The notes: generated by a model from the letters alone, not told the origin. Positions 18,501 through 26,068 are shown, counted from the stretch's first letter. The stretch is 64,000 nucleotides of DNA from Desulfofundulus kuznetsovii DSM 6115 (GCF_000214705.1 NC_015573.1:260501-324500), one strand, 5' to 3'. Program-made: numbers and translations.

Positions 18501-19091
18501 TCCTTAAATCTTGCCGGGAATCGGATTGAAAGTATCCGGGAGATTGAAAATTTACAGAACTTAAAATACCTCAACCTTGCCCACAACAATATCCGGGATA
18601 TAAGTCCTCTGGTTAAAAACAGTGAACAGGGCGGTTTAGGATGGGGCGCGGTGGTGGATCTGCGGGATAATCCCCTGGATCTGGAAGAAGGGTCGCAGGC
18701 TTATCAAGATATTGCCAGGCTGATCAGCAGGGGAGTAACAGTAAAATACGGCAATGACCGGGAAGAAGACGATGCCCGGGAATGGGCTCCGCAAGTAAAT
18801 GTGCCGCCCAATAAGGTGTGGACTATTAAATTCAATATGCCTGTGGATCCAGGTACCATAACCATTCAGAACATAAGTGTCAAAGATGCCAGCGGTAATG
18901 TAGTAAACGTTACGGTAGAAATGGGCAATGACGGCAGGTCGGTTATAGTTAAGCCGCCGCCGGCGGGGTACACCCCGGGGCAGGTTTACACCCTGTATAT
19001 TGGCAGGGGTATTAAATCCACATCCGGCCTAAATTTGAAGAATGCGGTAAAAATGCAGTTTATAATTGGTGCCGGGCACTTAACTTATTAA
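15507..19091 (+). CDS. Secreted multidomain protein: transglutaminase-like, chitobiase-like, propeller repeats, LRR, Ig-like
   Basis: 1194 residues; AAGGTG lies 6 nt before ATG 15507. Domains in order: signal peptide (LIFTGLMVLVMFVVNISLPS). Transglutaminase-like fold at about 135-245 with the expected triad Cys in KGVCNGFS (~185), His in NHAWNEIY (~226) and Asp in VDVTWDS (~241). Chitobiase-C-terminal-like Ig domains near 295-345 and 473-552 (IFYTLDLSEPT; IYYTTDGSVPG). Seven or so propeller-type repeats at 670-940 (WNGKMWIIAGDKG, ILTSSDGLNWTEQ). Leucine-rich repeats near 975-1045 (LNLAGNRIESI, LNLAHNNIRDI). An SbsA/Big_5-like domain ends the protein. The last residues (AGHLTY) and the stop codon come from the dispersed repeat at 19069. 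Likely a cell-wall-associated protease or cross-linking enzyme; substrate unknown. Confidence 0.85.
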   Translation: MKKLIFTGLMVLVMFVVNISLPSWAGRCAWARTFDGKAGVSQSGQAGQQDINQLLSVNSVASAAYGQVKAVPQGDRLLRPTLPPELSKKLFGDKLKTAKRELFRTATSELPKSPWDYLRPGPWDPYWDIPSDDPEITGLVQEITRGLTSDKEKAAAIYKWVVQNIKYDYSYSIYEALPTLHARKGVCNGFSLLLAAMMRAGGIPAKFVTGAADGVGGWPRLPEKTNHAWNEIYIDGKWYSVDVTWDSCRYHDLMESHLEYPFDYYLEYYLIDEKQFSADHHKILVNADWFDYQGEELDLELSCSEAGAKIFYTLDLSEPTSNSTLYSTPLHITNGTTIKAIAVVPQGVVSYVEIPFIYINEGVKFFDSQRGVLVDIPLDRESQQIYAYFLNGQKGNYIPGFIIAAESLNEVTVWSQSPLGGYWGSSKIGRRIFDLKEGGMRVTISKGGEMLEIDFTVYSLPPDFQKPRPPLSSVSPGRYDRPLDVSLDCPRAEDNPWSAIYYTTDGSVPGPGTARLWDGKPVHIAADTTVKAVAVLGNWDYVSDVAELKYEIRLSDYYAVAEDMTALAIGFAPGDSSTSVTRDLTLPVQGKYGSTIRWQSDRPEIISEDGKVSRPVMPRWLVERYLSGENPIIEERVSLTATVTRGNASDTKEFTLVVPGRCKLADTCWAPVGAIGDGAGALWGVAAGGNLWLAVGDHGAIYTSPDGFSWTKQDAGTRENLRAVAFNGRMWVAVGEHFLVSRDGVKWDVRSASVVNPYLVGVAGSSSLWVAISHDGFIFTSPDGYVWERRDLNEKGPRTFNAIAWNGKMWIIAGDKGLILTSSDGLNWTEQVSGTTGSLRDVAWDGSRWVVTGQNEVLTSSDGVVWKRYDCLDAPVRIAWGGSQWVGIPSFSGNGILTSLDGTSWDRVIKDPTGFPSGQVNDIASWDHRCVAVGERGVVHVIDSIGFPDPGLEAAVRKSLNKPLGAITREDIKGLQQLDASQRNIADLARLEFAINLVSLNLAGNRIESIREIENLQNLKYLNLAHNNIRDISPLVKNSEQGGLGWGAVVDLRDNPLDLEEGSQAYQDIARLISRGVTVKYGNDREEDDAREWAPQVNVPPNKVWTIKFNMPVDPGTITIQNISVKDASGNVVNVTVEMGNDGRSVIVKPPPAGYTPGQVYTLYIGRGIKSTSGLNLKNAVKMQFIIGAGHLTY

Positions 19092-19096
19092 CTTAT
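19069..19096 (+). repeat. 28-bp dispersed motif, copy 4 (supplies a stop codon)
   Basis: GTGCCGGGCACTTAAC then TTATTAACTTAT. The reading frame of the upstream gene runs through it and stops at its second TAA (19089-19091). A terminator follows immediately. Confidence 0.85.
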
Positions 19097-19098
19097 CG

Positions 19099-19130
19099 AG
19101 CCCCGGTCCCGCGCCGGCGGGGCTTTTTCT
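19099..19130 (+). terminator. Intrinsic terminator after the multidomain surface protein
   Basis: The GCCCCG / CGGGGC stem (19100-19105 with 19118-19123) has a GC-rich loop and is followed by TTTTTCTTTT. The same hairpin design follows copies at 20258, 21516 and 28970 of the 28-bp motif. Confidence 0.8.
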
Positions 19131-19196
19131 TTTCACTGCCGGTGTACGATTCGGTATCCGGTCCAGTTCCGCCTCATGTCAATCCCCGGCCGGATG

Positions 19197-19267
19197 TGGT
19201 ATAATACAGCCACAGGAGGAATGAACCCGTGCCGGACAAAAGACAGCCCCATCCCAAAAGGACATAA
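19197..19267 (+). pseudogene. Orphan promoter and first 12 codons of a Transposase_31-type Rpn gene
   Basis: The extended -10 TGGTATAAT (19197-19205), AGGAGG and GTG start (19229) match the upstream regions at 20386 and 21644. The reading frame keeps only MPDKRQPHPKRT before TAA 19265-19267. It is a 5' remnant of the gene family found intact at 20418 and 21676, left in front of a different Rpn-type gene. Confidence 0.65.
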
Positions 19268-19329
19268 GCTAATTTTTTAGAGGCTGGTGGGATCTTACGA
19301 GTTATCCAGAAGAGGGTGAATGAATGTAA

Positions 19330-20254
19330 ATGCCCAGGATAGACATACCAATAAAGCGGCTGTTCCAGCGCCGGCCCGCCGACTGGGCCAGATACGTGCA
19401 ACCGGGCTGCAGGGAAGAATGGGTAAGGCCCTATAAAACGGAGTACACCCCCAAAAAGGAATCCCGGCTGGATAACGTACTGGAAATAGATGACCCCAGC
19501 AGCCCGTACCTGCTTCACTTCGAGCCTATGGGCTACCGCGACGAGGCGCTGCCGGCCCGCATGCTGCGCTACCGTAGCGACATATGGGAGGCCACGCTGG
19601 CTGGCGGCAGGGGCACCCCGTCCATACGCCAGGTGGTGATGTTTTTTCTACAAGGAAGACGACAACGGGCTGCACCGGTTAAGTGACCGGTGGGATACGG
19701 GAGGGCTGGAATATTCCTATACGGTGATCCGGGTGTGGGAAGAGCGCAGGCAACCGGTGATAACCGCCAAACTGGTGGGGCTTTACCCCCTGCTGCCGTT
19801 GATGAAAGGCGATGATGCAAAGGAAAGCCCCGAGCAGGCACTGAAGAAATGTATAGACGCCGTGCAGGAAATAGAGGACGAATCGCTGCGGCAGGACCTG
19901 CTGGCGGCCATGGCGATACTGGCCGGCGGTAAGTACCCGCCGGACCTGGTACTATCGATGATAAGGAGGGAAATGGTCATGGAATCACCGATTTTCCAGG
20001 AGTGGGTCAGGGAAGAGCGCGCCGAGGCAGAGGCCAAGGGCGAGGCGAGGGGTAAGGTTGAAGCAAAGCAGGATGCCATCTGCAAGTACCTCAGGAGGAG
20101 GTTTGGTGATGCATCTGCCGGCCTGCAGCAGGAAGTCCGGGAGATGGCCAGCCTGGAAGTGCTGGACGGCGTAATGGAGGAACTGTTTGCCGCCAACACC
20201 CTGGAAGAGGCGCAGGCCATCATCAGGGACGGCATGGAGAGGTTTATGCAGTGA
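19330..20254 (+). pseudogene. Rpn/PD-(D/E)XK nuclease-family gene broken by one-base frameshift
   Basis: Frame one gives 118 residues (RRPADWARYVQPGCREEW, VLEIDDPSSPYLLHFEPMGY) and stops at 19686. Slipping one base within the T6 run at about 19641-19646 restores FFYKEDDNGLHRLSDRWD and joins it to the downstream frame through 20254, giving a 307-residue protein. It resembles the Rpn-like recombination-promoting nuclease / PDDEXK transposase families. The C-terminal ~60 residues (AICKYLRRRFGDASAGLQQ onward, DUF4351-like) are nearly identical to those of the neighbouring Transposase_31-type genes although the N-terminal part is unrelated. Transcriptional slippage on T6 could in principle rescue the product. 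Confidence 0.75.
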
Positions 20255-20257
20255 GCG

Positions 20258-20285
20258 GTACCAGGCACTTAACTTATTAACTTAT
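20258..20285 (+). repeat. 28-bp dispersed motif, copy 5
   Basis: GTACCAGGCACTTAAC then TTATTAACTTAT, 3 nt after the stop of the frameshifted Rpn gene. Confidence 0.8.
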
Positions 20286-20288
20286 CGA

Positions 20289-20317
20289 GCCCCGGTCCCG
20301 TGCCGGCGGGGCTTTTT
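20289..20317 (+). terminator. Intrinsic terminator
   Basis: The GCCCCG / CGGGGC stem is followed by TTTTTCTTTT, directly after the 28-bp motif. Confidence 0.8.
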
Positions 20318-20385
20318 CTTTTCACTGGCGGTACACGGTTCAGTATCCGGTCCATTTCCGCCTCATGTCAATCTCCGGCCGGATG

Positions 20386-20394
20386 TGGTATAAT
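20386..20394 (+). promoter_or_regulatory. Extended -10 promoter of the Rpn gene
   Basis: TGGTATAAT, with no convincing -35 box. The same sequence context precedes 19229 and 21676. AGGAGG (20403-20408) and the GTG start follow closely, so the leader is very short. Confidence 0.55.
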
Positions 20395-20417
20395 ACAGCC
20401 ACAGGAGGAATGAACCC

Positions 20418-21500
20418 GTGCCGGACAAAAGACAGCCCCACCACACCCACGACAGAGGATACAGGGAGCTTCTCTCCAGCAAGCGGGCGTTTCTGGAATT
20501 GCTCAAGACCTTTGTGCATGAGGAATGGGCGAAAGACATAGACGAAAACAGCCTGGTACGGGTGGAGAAGTCCTACATCCTGCAGGACTTCAGCGAGAAA
20601 GAAGCGGACATCGTCTACCGTCTGAAAGCGAAAGGGAACGACGTGATATTCTACGTTCTGCTGGAGCTGCAGTCAACGGTGGACTACCTGATGCCCTTCC
20701 GGCTGCTGCTGTACATGGTGGAGATATGGCGGGACATTTACCACAACACGCCGGAGAAGGAGCGGAGGCGCAAGGGATTCAGGCTGCCGGCCATCGTTCC
20801 CGCCGTCCTCTACAACGGCAGGAGGAGCTGGACGGCCTGCAGGAGCTTCAGGGAATACCAGGCGGGGCACGAGCGGTTCCCCGGTTACCTGCTGGACTTC
20901 TCCTACATCCTTTTCGACGTCGTGCGCTACAGCGAAGAGGACCTGTACGGGGCGGCCAACGTGGTGTCCAGCGTGTTTTACCTGGACCAGACCGTGGATC
21001 CCCTGGAGCTGGTAGTCCGGCTCAGGAAGCTCACCGGCGTACTGAAAGGGATGACTCCGGAGCAGTTTCGTCAGGTGACGGTGTGGCTGAAGAACGTCAT
21101 CAAGCGCAAATTGCCGGTACACCTGCGAGAAGAGGTGGAACGCGTGCTGGAGGAAAACGATCCCCGGGAGGTGGAAAAGATGATCACCAACATAGAACGG
21201 GCACTGGATGAGATGAAGAGGCAAGCTGTGATGGAAGGCGTTTTGAGAGGGAAGGCCGAAGGCAGGGCTGAAGGCGAGGCCATCGGCGAAGCCAGGGGCA
21301 AAGTTGAGAAAGCACAGGACGCCATCTGCAAGTACCTCAGGAGGAGGTTTGGTGATGCATCTGCCGGCCTGCAGCAGAAAGTCCGGGAGATGGCCAGCCT
21401 GGAAGTGCTGGACGGCGTAATGGAGGAACTGTTTGCCGCCAACACCCTGGAAGAGGCGCGGGCCATCATCAGAGACGGTATTGAGAGGTTTATGCAGTAA
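20418..21500 (+). CDS. Rpn-family nuclease / Transposase_31 (YhgA-like), copy 1
   Basis: 360 residues; GTG 20418 lies 9 nt after AGGAGG. The N-terminal PD-(D/E)XK domain (about 1-250) shows HDRGYRELLSSKRAFLELL, EADIVYRL and IFYVLLELQSTVDYLMPFRL, the Asp and ExQ pattern of the active site. A charged Gly/Glu-rich linker (GKAEGRAEGEAIGEARGK) and a DUF4351-like C-terminus (AICKYLRRRFGDAS) follow. Members of this family (RpnA-E) promote RecA-independent recombination in E. coli; mobility as transposases is doubtful. It is nearly identical to the next gene, with a 1258-bp period. Confidence 0.88.
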   Translation: MPDKRQPHHTHDRGYRELLSSKRAFLELLKTFVHEEWAKDIDENSLVRVEKSYILQDFSEKEADIVYRLKAKGNDVIFYVLLELQSTVDYLMPFRLLLYMVEIWRDIYHNTPEKERRRKGFRLPAIVPAVLYNGRRSWTACRSFREYQAGHERFPGYLLDFSYILFDVVRYSEEDLYGAANVVSSVFYLDQTVDPLELVVRLRKLTGVLKGMTPEQFRQVTVWLKNVIKRKLPVHLREEVERVLEENDPREVEKMITNIERALDEMKRQAVMEGVLRGKAEGRAEGEAIGEARGKVEKAQDAICKYLRRRFGDASAGLQQKVREMASLEVLDGVMEELFAANTLEEARAIIRDGIERFMQ

Positions 21501-21515
21501 AGGGGAGTAAAAATA

Positions 21516-21543
21516 GTGCCAGGCACTTAACTTATTAACTTAT
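21516..21543 (+). repeat. 28-bp dispersed motif, copy 6
   Basis: GTGCCAGGCACTTAAC then TTATTAACTTAT, 15 nt after the stop of Rpn copy 1. Confidence 0.82.
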
Positions 21544-21546
21544 CGA

Positions 21547-21575
21547 GCCCCGGTCCCGTGCCGGCGGGGCTTTTT
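21547..21575 (+). terminator. Intrinsic terminator after Rpn copy 1
   Basis: GCCCCG (21547-21552) pairs with CGGGGC (21565-21570), followed by TTTTTCTTTT. Confidence 0.8.
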
Positions 21576-21643
21576 CTTTTCACTGGCGGTACACGGTTCA
21601 GTATCCGGTCCATTTCCGCCTCATGTCAATCCCCGGCCGGATG

Positions 21644-21652
21644 TGGTATAAT
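21644..21652 (+). promoter_or_regulatory. Extended -10 promoter of Rpn copy 2
   Basis: TGGTATAAT in the same context as 20386, followed by AGGAGG and GTG 21676. Confidence 0.55.
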
Positions 21653-21675
21653 ACAGCCACAGGAGGAATGAACCC

Positions 21676-22746
21676 GTGCCGGACAAAAGACAGCCCCACC
21701 ATTCCCACGACAAAGGATACAGGGAGCTTCTCTCCAGCAAGCGGGCGTTTCTGGAATTGCTCAAGACCTTTGTCCGTGAGGAATGGGCGAAAGACATAGA
21801 CGAAGACAGTCTGGTGCGGGTGGAGAAGTCCTACATCCTGCAGGACTTCAGCGAGAAAGAAGCGGATATCGTCTACCGTCTGAAGACGAAAGGTAACGAC
21901 GTAATATTCTACGTCCTGCTGGAGCTGCAGTCAACGGTGGACTACCTGATGCCCTTCCGGCTGCTGCTGTACATGGTGGAGATATGGCGGGACATTTATA
22001 ACAACACGCCGGAGAAGGAGCGGAGGCGCAAGGGATTCAGGCTGCCGGCCATCGTTCCCGCCGTCCTCTACAACGGCAGGAGAAGCTGGACGGCCTGCAG
22101 GAGCTTCAGGGAATACCAGGCGGGGCACGAGCGGTTCTCCGGTTACCTGCTGGACTTCTCCTACATCCTTTTCGACGTCGTCCGCTACAGCGAAGAGGAC
22201 CTGTACGGGGCGGCCAACGTGGTGTCCAGCGTGTTTTACCTGGACCAGACCGTGGATCCCCTGGAGCTGGTAGTCCGGCTCAGGAAGCTCGCCGGCGTAC
22301 TGAAAGGGATGACTCCGGAGCAGTTTCGTCAAGTGACGGTGTGGCTGAAGAACGTCATCAAGCGCAAATTGCCGGTACACCTGCGAGAAGAGGTGGAACG
22401 CGTGCTGGAGGAAAACGATCCCCGGGAGGTGGAAAAGATGATCACCAACATAGAACGGGCACTGGATGAGATGAAGAGGCAAGCTGTGATGGAAGGCGTT
22501 TTGAGAGGGAAGGCCGAAGGCAGGGCTGAAGGCGAGGCCAGGGGCAAGGTTGAGAAAGCACAGGACGCCATCTGCAAGTACCTCAGGAGGAGGTTTGGTG
22601 ATGCATCTGCCGGCCTGCAGCAGAAAGTCCGGGAGATGGCCAGCCTGGAAGTGCTGGACGGCGTGATGGAGGAACTGTTTGCCGCCAACACCCTGGAAGA
22701 GGCGCAGGCCATCATCAGGGACGGCATGGAGAGGTTTATGCAGTGA
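21676..22746 (+). CDS. Rpn-family nuclease / Transposase_31, copy 2
   Basis: 356 residues, differing from copy 1 at only a few positions (HSHDKGY for HTHDRGY, EDSLVR for ENSLVR, a 4-residue deletion in the Gly/Glu linker). Start site, PD-(D/E)XK motifs and DUF4351-like end are the same. The duplicated unit includes promoter, gene, 28-bp motif and terminator, so it probably arose by unequal exchange between flanking repeats. Its 3' end and downstream sequence are copied again at 27060-28050. Confidence 0.88.
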   Translation: MPDKRQPHHSHDKGYRELLSSKRAFLELLKTFVREEWAKDIDEDSLVRVEKSYILQDFSEKEADIVYRLKTKGNDVIFYVLLELQSTVDYLMPFRLLLYMVEIWRDIYNNTPEKERRRKGFRLPAIVPAVLYNGRRSWTACRSFREYQAGHERFSGYLLDFSYILFDVVRYSEEDLYGAANVVSSVFYLDQTVDPLELVVRLRKLAGVLKGMTPEQFRQVTVWLKNVIKRKLPVHLREEVERVLEENDPREVEKMITNIERALDEMKRQAVMEGVLRGKAEGRAEGEARGKVEKAQDAICKYLRRRFGDASAGLQQKVREMASLEVLDGVMEELFAANTLEEAQAIIRDGMERFMQ

Positions 22747-22777
22747 GGGAAACGACATAATGGCAGGGAGAGCTCAT

Positions 22778-22818
22778 CCCCGCAGCCCGCATGTTATAAG
22801 GCTTGCGGGGATTTTATT
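22778..22818 (+). terminator. Intrinsic terminator after Rpn copy 2
   Basis: CCCCGCA (22778-22784) pairs with TGCGGGG (22804-22810), extended by GCC/GGC beyond a bulge, followed by ATTTTATT. An identical hairpin is at 27408-27448. The rest of the 22747-22961 gap holds nothing I recognise. Confidence 0.65.
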
Positions 22819-22961
22819 AGGAATCGACTAGTGGGTGCTGCACACGATCAATGCCGCCGGGGCATAGGATAAGCTGGCGCCAATTCAACTATTTTCGAGC
22901 CAGGCCCCAGCCGAAAGCCCCTCCGCAGGCCACCGGTAAGGCTTTACCTTGTCTCCGGGCG

Positions 22962-23939
22962 TTACACTTCTTCCAAGAGCCGGGCGAACTCCTCGAGGCT
23001 CTTCACCCTGACGCTTTTTTTGAGCAGGGAACGGAGCACCGCCGGGTCGTCAATGGCGGCCAGCTTCTTGCCCATACCTTTTTTGACTCGGCCGAAGCGT
23101 TCCTCCAGGACTTCCTGGATGTCCCTTTGCAGCGTCTCGATCTCTCCCTCAAGCTTTCCCGCCTTCCTGCCCTTTTCAAGGCCTTCCGCCAGGCCCTTTT
23201 CAAGGCCTTCCGCCAGGCCCTTTTCCAGGCCTTCCGCCAGGCCTTCTTTCCGGCCTCTCTCCAGGCCTTCGTTTATCCATTCCTGGACAATACTGGCTTC
23301 CTGCAGCATCTCCATTTCCCCCTTGAAAAACTCGAGCAAAAAATCGCGACTGAAGTAGCGCGCCGCCACGGTGATAGCCACCGACAGGGCATCGGCCCGG
23401 TGCTTCTCGTCGCCGATGGCCAGGACCAGTTCTCTAGTTCTGGCCAGGGCAGCTTCTTCTTTACCCTTTTCAGCCAGCAGGACGAGCAGGGGAGCGAGTT
23501 CCTTCAGCTCGCCGCCGGCAATGGCTTCTTCGTACTCCCAAAGCCTGATGACCCGGTAGGTGAAGGTGTGGACCGCCCTGCTCCGGAAGGTCACGGCATA
23601 GGCTTCGGGTAAACGGCGGTATTCCTGCCGCGCCAGGTAAATGACCGCCGAGATGGCCGGTCGCCGGTAGGCGGCGGTCAGGAGCGCGTTGTAAGTGAAC
23701 ATTCGTTCCGGCAGGTCGGTCTCGTGCTGGAGCTGGAATTCGAGGTGCAGCAGGTACTCCTGGTCATCCAGGCGCAGGCCGTAGACGAAATCGAGCCGCC
23801 TTTCCGGGAGGTTGATCTCCGGGTTTTCGATGGTGGCCACGGCCACCCCTTCTGTGGAGCCCAGGACAAGTTTGACAAAGGGTTTCGGGTAACGGCGGGC
23901 CAGAGCCTTGAGACTTCGGTCAATGACATTAACGGCCAA
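22962..23939 (-). CDS. Rpn-family PD-(D/E)XK nuclease with 8-residue tandem repeats
   Basis: 325 residues from TTG 23939. The N-terminal nuclease-like part shows RRLDFVYGLRLDDQEYLLHLEFQ (Asp then ExQ), TYNALLTAAYRRP and AVIYL, typical of the Rpn / PDDEXK_2 transposase-like families. A long helical tail carries three 8-residue repeats GLEKGLAE within a 24-bp DNA repeat, then VLEERFGRVKKGMGKKL, a degenerate DUF4351-like end. It runs opposite to copies 1 and 2. A 5'-truncated second copy lies at 27592-28050. Confidence 0.82.
   Translation of the reverse strand: MAVNVIDRSLKALARRYPKPFVKLVLGSTEGVAVATIENPEINLPERRLDFVYGLRLDDQEYLLHLEFQLQHETDLPERMFTYNALLTAAYRRPAISAVIYLARQEYRRLPEAYAVTFRSRAVHTFTYRVIRLWEYEEAIAGGELKELAPLLVLLAEKGKEEAALARTRELVLAIGDEKHRADALSVAITVAARYFSRDFLLEFFKGEMEMLQEASIVQEWINEGLERGRKEGLAEGLEKGLAEGLEKGLAEGLEKGRKAGKLEGEIETLQRDIQEVLEERFGRVKKGMGKKLAAIDDPAVLRSLLKKSVRVKSLEEFARLLEEV
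23172..23243. repeat. 24-bp tandem repeat, three units
   Basis: The 24-bp unit CTTTTCAAGGCCTTCCGCCA plus GGCC occurs three times here and once at the matching place near 27802. It encodes GLEKGLAE on the minus strand. The 48-bp difference between the two loci is exactly two units, showing in-frame contraction or expansion. Confidence 0.88.
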
Positions 23940-24069
23940 CTATCCCAGTCCTCTCAACGGCAGGCAATTAAATCTTGCGTGTATACTATAATCTATTATA
24001 TCATGCCGCGGGCGGCAGGAGGAAGATGGAATTGACAGTTTCAGATTTTGGCCCGCGCGCAGAATCTGG

Positions 24070-24075
24070 TATAAT
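24070..24075 (+). promoter_or_regulatory. Extended -10 promoter of the split Rpn gene
   Basis: TGGTATAAT (24067-24075) precedes TTG 24113 by about 40 nt, the same extended -10 form as at the other Rpn genes. GGTGGGGGGA is the ribosome site. Confidence 0.5.
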
Positions 24076-24112
24076 AACGTTGACAAGAATAAACGGGGCG
24101 GGGGTGGGGGGA

Positions 24113-24159
24113 TTGGCGGAGATCAGGGGGATCAACCGGACCAACGACTACGCCTTTAA
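24113..24159 (+). pseudogene. Rpn-family gene, 5' fragment before the insertion
   Basis: TTG 24113 opens LAEIRGINRTNDYAF, the normal start of Rpn/PDDEXK proteins (RTNDYAFKRIFG). The frame breaks after TTTAA (24155-24159), where the IS element begins. Joining 24159 to 26074 restores the codon AAG and the reading frame KRIFGSEEGKEALLSFLNAV, giving an original protein of about 307 residues. Confidence 0.9.
24155..24159. repeat. Target-site duplication, left copy
   Basis: TTTAA, repeated directly at 26069-26073 on the other side of the IS element. The minimal shared sequence could be read as TTTA plus A. Confidence 0.82.
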
Positions 24160-26068
24160 TCGAAGTTTGAAACTTTCAAATTAAAACCTCCCGGAAATCA
24201 AGGGCTCCGGGGCAATAATTAAAGACGTACCACTACATTTTCCTTCATTTTACAATAATGAGGGTGTGTGGTAATCATCGGAAGTCCGAGCACTTTGTTT
24301 GCAAGTGCCGTTACCGTCGTTTTTGATTTCAGCTACCTTTAGGGGTGGCCGGATTCCCAGTGCTCTGAATGCTTCATATGCGTTGCCCACCAGTTCCGTG
24401 CGGCATAGGTACTTGTCTTCCCCAATACTGAGTTCCACTGCTTTTAACTGTTGCAGGTCCCTGAGCAGGTAAACGTACTCCAGTTCAACTTCTTTTTCTG
24501 CCAGTTTTCTCTGTAAGGCCGATTCCAGGACCAGGGCCAGGAAACAGACCATGATGTGTCCCCGGACACGGCTGTCTTTCCAGTGGTAGACCGGGCGCAG
24601 GTCCAGACTGGATTTCATTTCCCGGAAGGCCCGCTCTACACGCCAGAGGTCTTTATAGGCCAGGGCCACTTCTTCGGTACTGAGTTGAGAGTTGGTACGC
24701 AGGACGTACTTGCCATCATACCGGGCTTCTTCTCTCAGGGCTTCCTGATCTATACCCACCACGGCGTCTTTGTTAAGCAATAGATACCGGCGGTAACCAC
24801 GGTTGCCCACCAGCGATTTGATTCCGCCGTTTTTAAGCTGTTCTTCCAGCTTCCGGCACATTTCCTCCCGGGCCTTTTTGTCGTGTTCGGCCTGGACGGG
24901 ATTATGGCAAACGATGTACCGGTCAGCATCGTACCAGACTTCTTTTACTTTCAGGTTTCCTTTGACGGTCCGGTACCTGCCGCCTGTTTTGAGTACTTCG
25001 CCGACGTCTTTGACTTTACGCATGCGCATACCCACAATATATTCGATGTGATTTTTGTCCAAATGTTCCAGAATATCCTGGCTGACCATGCCCCGGTCGC
25101 CTACAAAGACGACCCGGGTCAGTTGAAACCGTTCGCGGACGTCGGCAATGATTTGACTGAATGTGTTGACATCAGCTGTATTGCCGGGAAAAACCTCATG
25201 GGCTATAGGTATGCCGGCACGGGTCATTACCACGCCGACCATTACCTGGATTCTGTCCGGTCGATGATCTTTGGAGTGGCCGTAACGACCCAATTCCTCT
25301 GGCCCTCTGCCTTCAAAGTATGTGGATGTGGTGTCCCAGAAAATCATGTCCACTTCCAGGTCGAACAGGTTTCTGGTGCTGTCAAAAAGGTCCAGTTCTA
25401 TCCTCTCTTTATATTCGGCCAGAAAATCAAGGGCACGGTAAAGATGGTGCAGTTCCAGCTGGTCAAAGGACGGCCGGTAAACTTCTTTGAGCCATTCATT
25501 AACGCCCCGTTTGGAAAGCGGGTCGCTGATCCGGTTCAGCACCATGGCGTAGACGGCCTCAGCCAGTTGGCTGCAGGTGTATGCCTGGGAGAAATGGCGT
25601 TTCAGGATAAAGTCCAGGCCAAGTTGTTCCCACAGATGCCGGAAAATTAAATCCAACCCCCATTCCTTGGCACTGTGAACCATCAGTTTATCAGCTTCGG
25701 CCTGTATCCATTTCGTTTTTGAGAATTTAGCCAGGCTGGCAATGAGCCGGTCAAGGCTGCCTTTCTGAAGTTCGTCGATGCGGCCCAGGTTGGCCACCAC
25801 TTTCTGGCGCACTTTGCCGTGCTCCCTGACGGCTTCGACTATCTGGACATAAGTTCTTTTTGAGCCGTCCTTGTTGGTGAAAGTTTTTGTTCTGGCATAC
25901 ATGGCATAGATATTATACCATGTTAAGGCAGGTTAGAAAAACTAAATATTTACAGACGTGGCACTACACTTTCGCAATTTTTAAGTATTCCGCTAACTAA
26001 GACCCTTGATTTTACTGGGTTTCCAGCTTCGTTGGAAATGTATGGGGCGCTAAAGTTTCAAACTTGAG
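24160..26068 (-). mobile_element. IS1634-type insertion sequence (1909 bp) inside an Rpn gene
   Basis: The ends are inverted: left TCGAAGTTTGAAACTTTC, right (read inward) CTCAAGTTTGAAACTTTAG, sharing AAGTTTGAAACTTT and further in ATCAAGGG. A 5-bp duplication TTTAA flanks it. It carries a single transposase gene on the minus strand. A subterminal sequence AGACGTnnCACTACA occurs in the same orientation near both ends (24223 and 25954). Excision in silico restores the host Rpn frame exactly. Confidence 0.88.
24250..25902 (-). CDS. IS1634-family (IS4-like DDE) transposase
   Basis: 550 residues, full-length for the family. The N-terminus MYARTKTFTNKDGSKRTYVQ is characteristic. DDE residues are visible in VDMIFWDTTSTYFEG (first Asp), VVFVGDRGMVSQ (second Asp) and WRVERAFREMKSSLDLRPV (Glu in the YREK-like segment). 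The frame is uninterrupted, so the element may still be active. It is the only gene in the IS. Confidence 0.93.
   Translation of the reverse strand: MYARTKTFTNKDGSKRTYVQIVEAVREHGKVRQKVVANLGRIDELQKGSLDRLIASLAKFSKTKWIQAEADKLMVHSAKEWGLDLIFRHLWEQLGLDFILKRHFSQAYTCSQLAEAVYAMVLNRISDPLSKRGVNEWLKEVYRPSFDQLELHHLYRALDFLAEYKERIELDLFDSTRNLFDLEVDMIFWDTTSTYFEGRGPEELGRYGHSKDHRPDRIQVMVGVVMTRAGIPIAHEVFPGNTADVNTFSQIIADVRERFQLTRVVFVGDRGMVSQDILEHLDKNHIEYIVGMRMRKVKDVGEVLKTGGRYRTVKGNLKVKEVWYDADRYIVCHNPVQAEHDKKAREEMCRKLEEQLKNGGIKSLVGNRGYRRYLLLNKDAVVGIDQEALREEARYDGKYVLRTNSQLSTEEVALAYKDLWRVERAFREMKSSLDLRPVYHWKDSRVRGHIMVCFLALVLESALQRKLAEKEVELEYVYLLRDLQQLKAVELSIGEDKYLCRTELVGNAYEAFRALGIRPPLKVAEIKNDGNGTCKQSARTSDDYHTPSLL

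Noticed and set aside
23172-23243. CRISPR-like repeats
   Set aside because: The units are directly adjacent 24-bp coding repeats without spacers; no cas genes are present.
24223-25974. AGACGTnnCACTACA copies as the true ends of the IS element
   Set aside because: They are in direct, not inverted, orientation, and only the outer AAGTTTGAAACTTT ends with TTTAA restore the Rpn reading frame.
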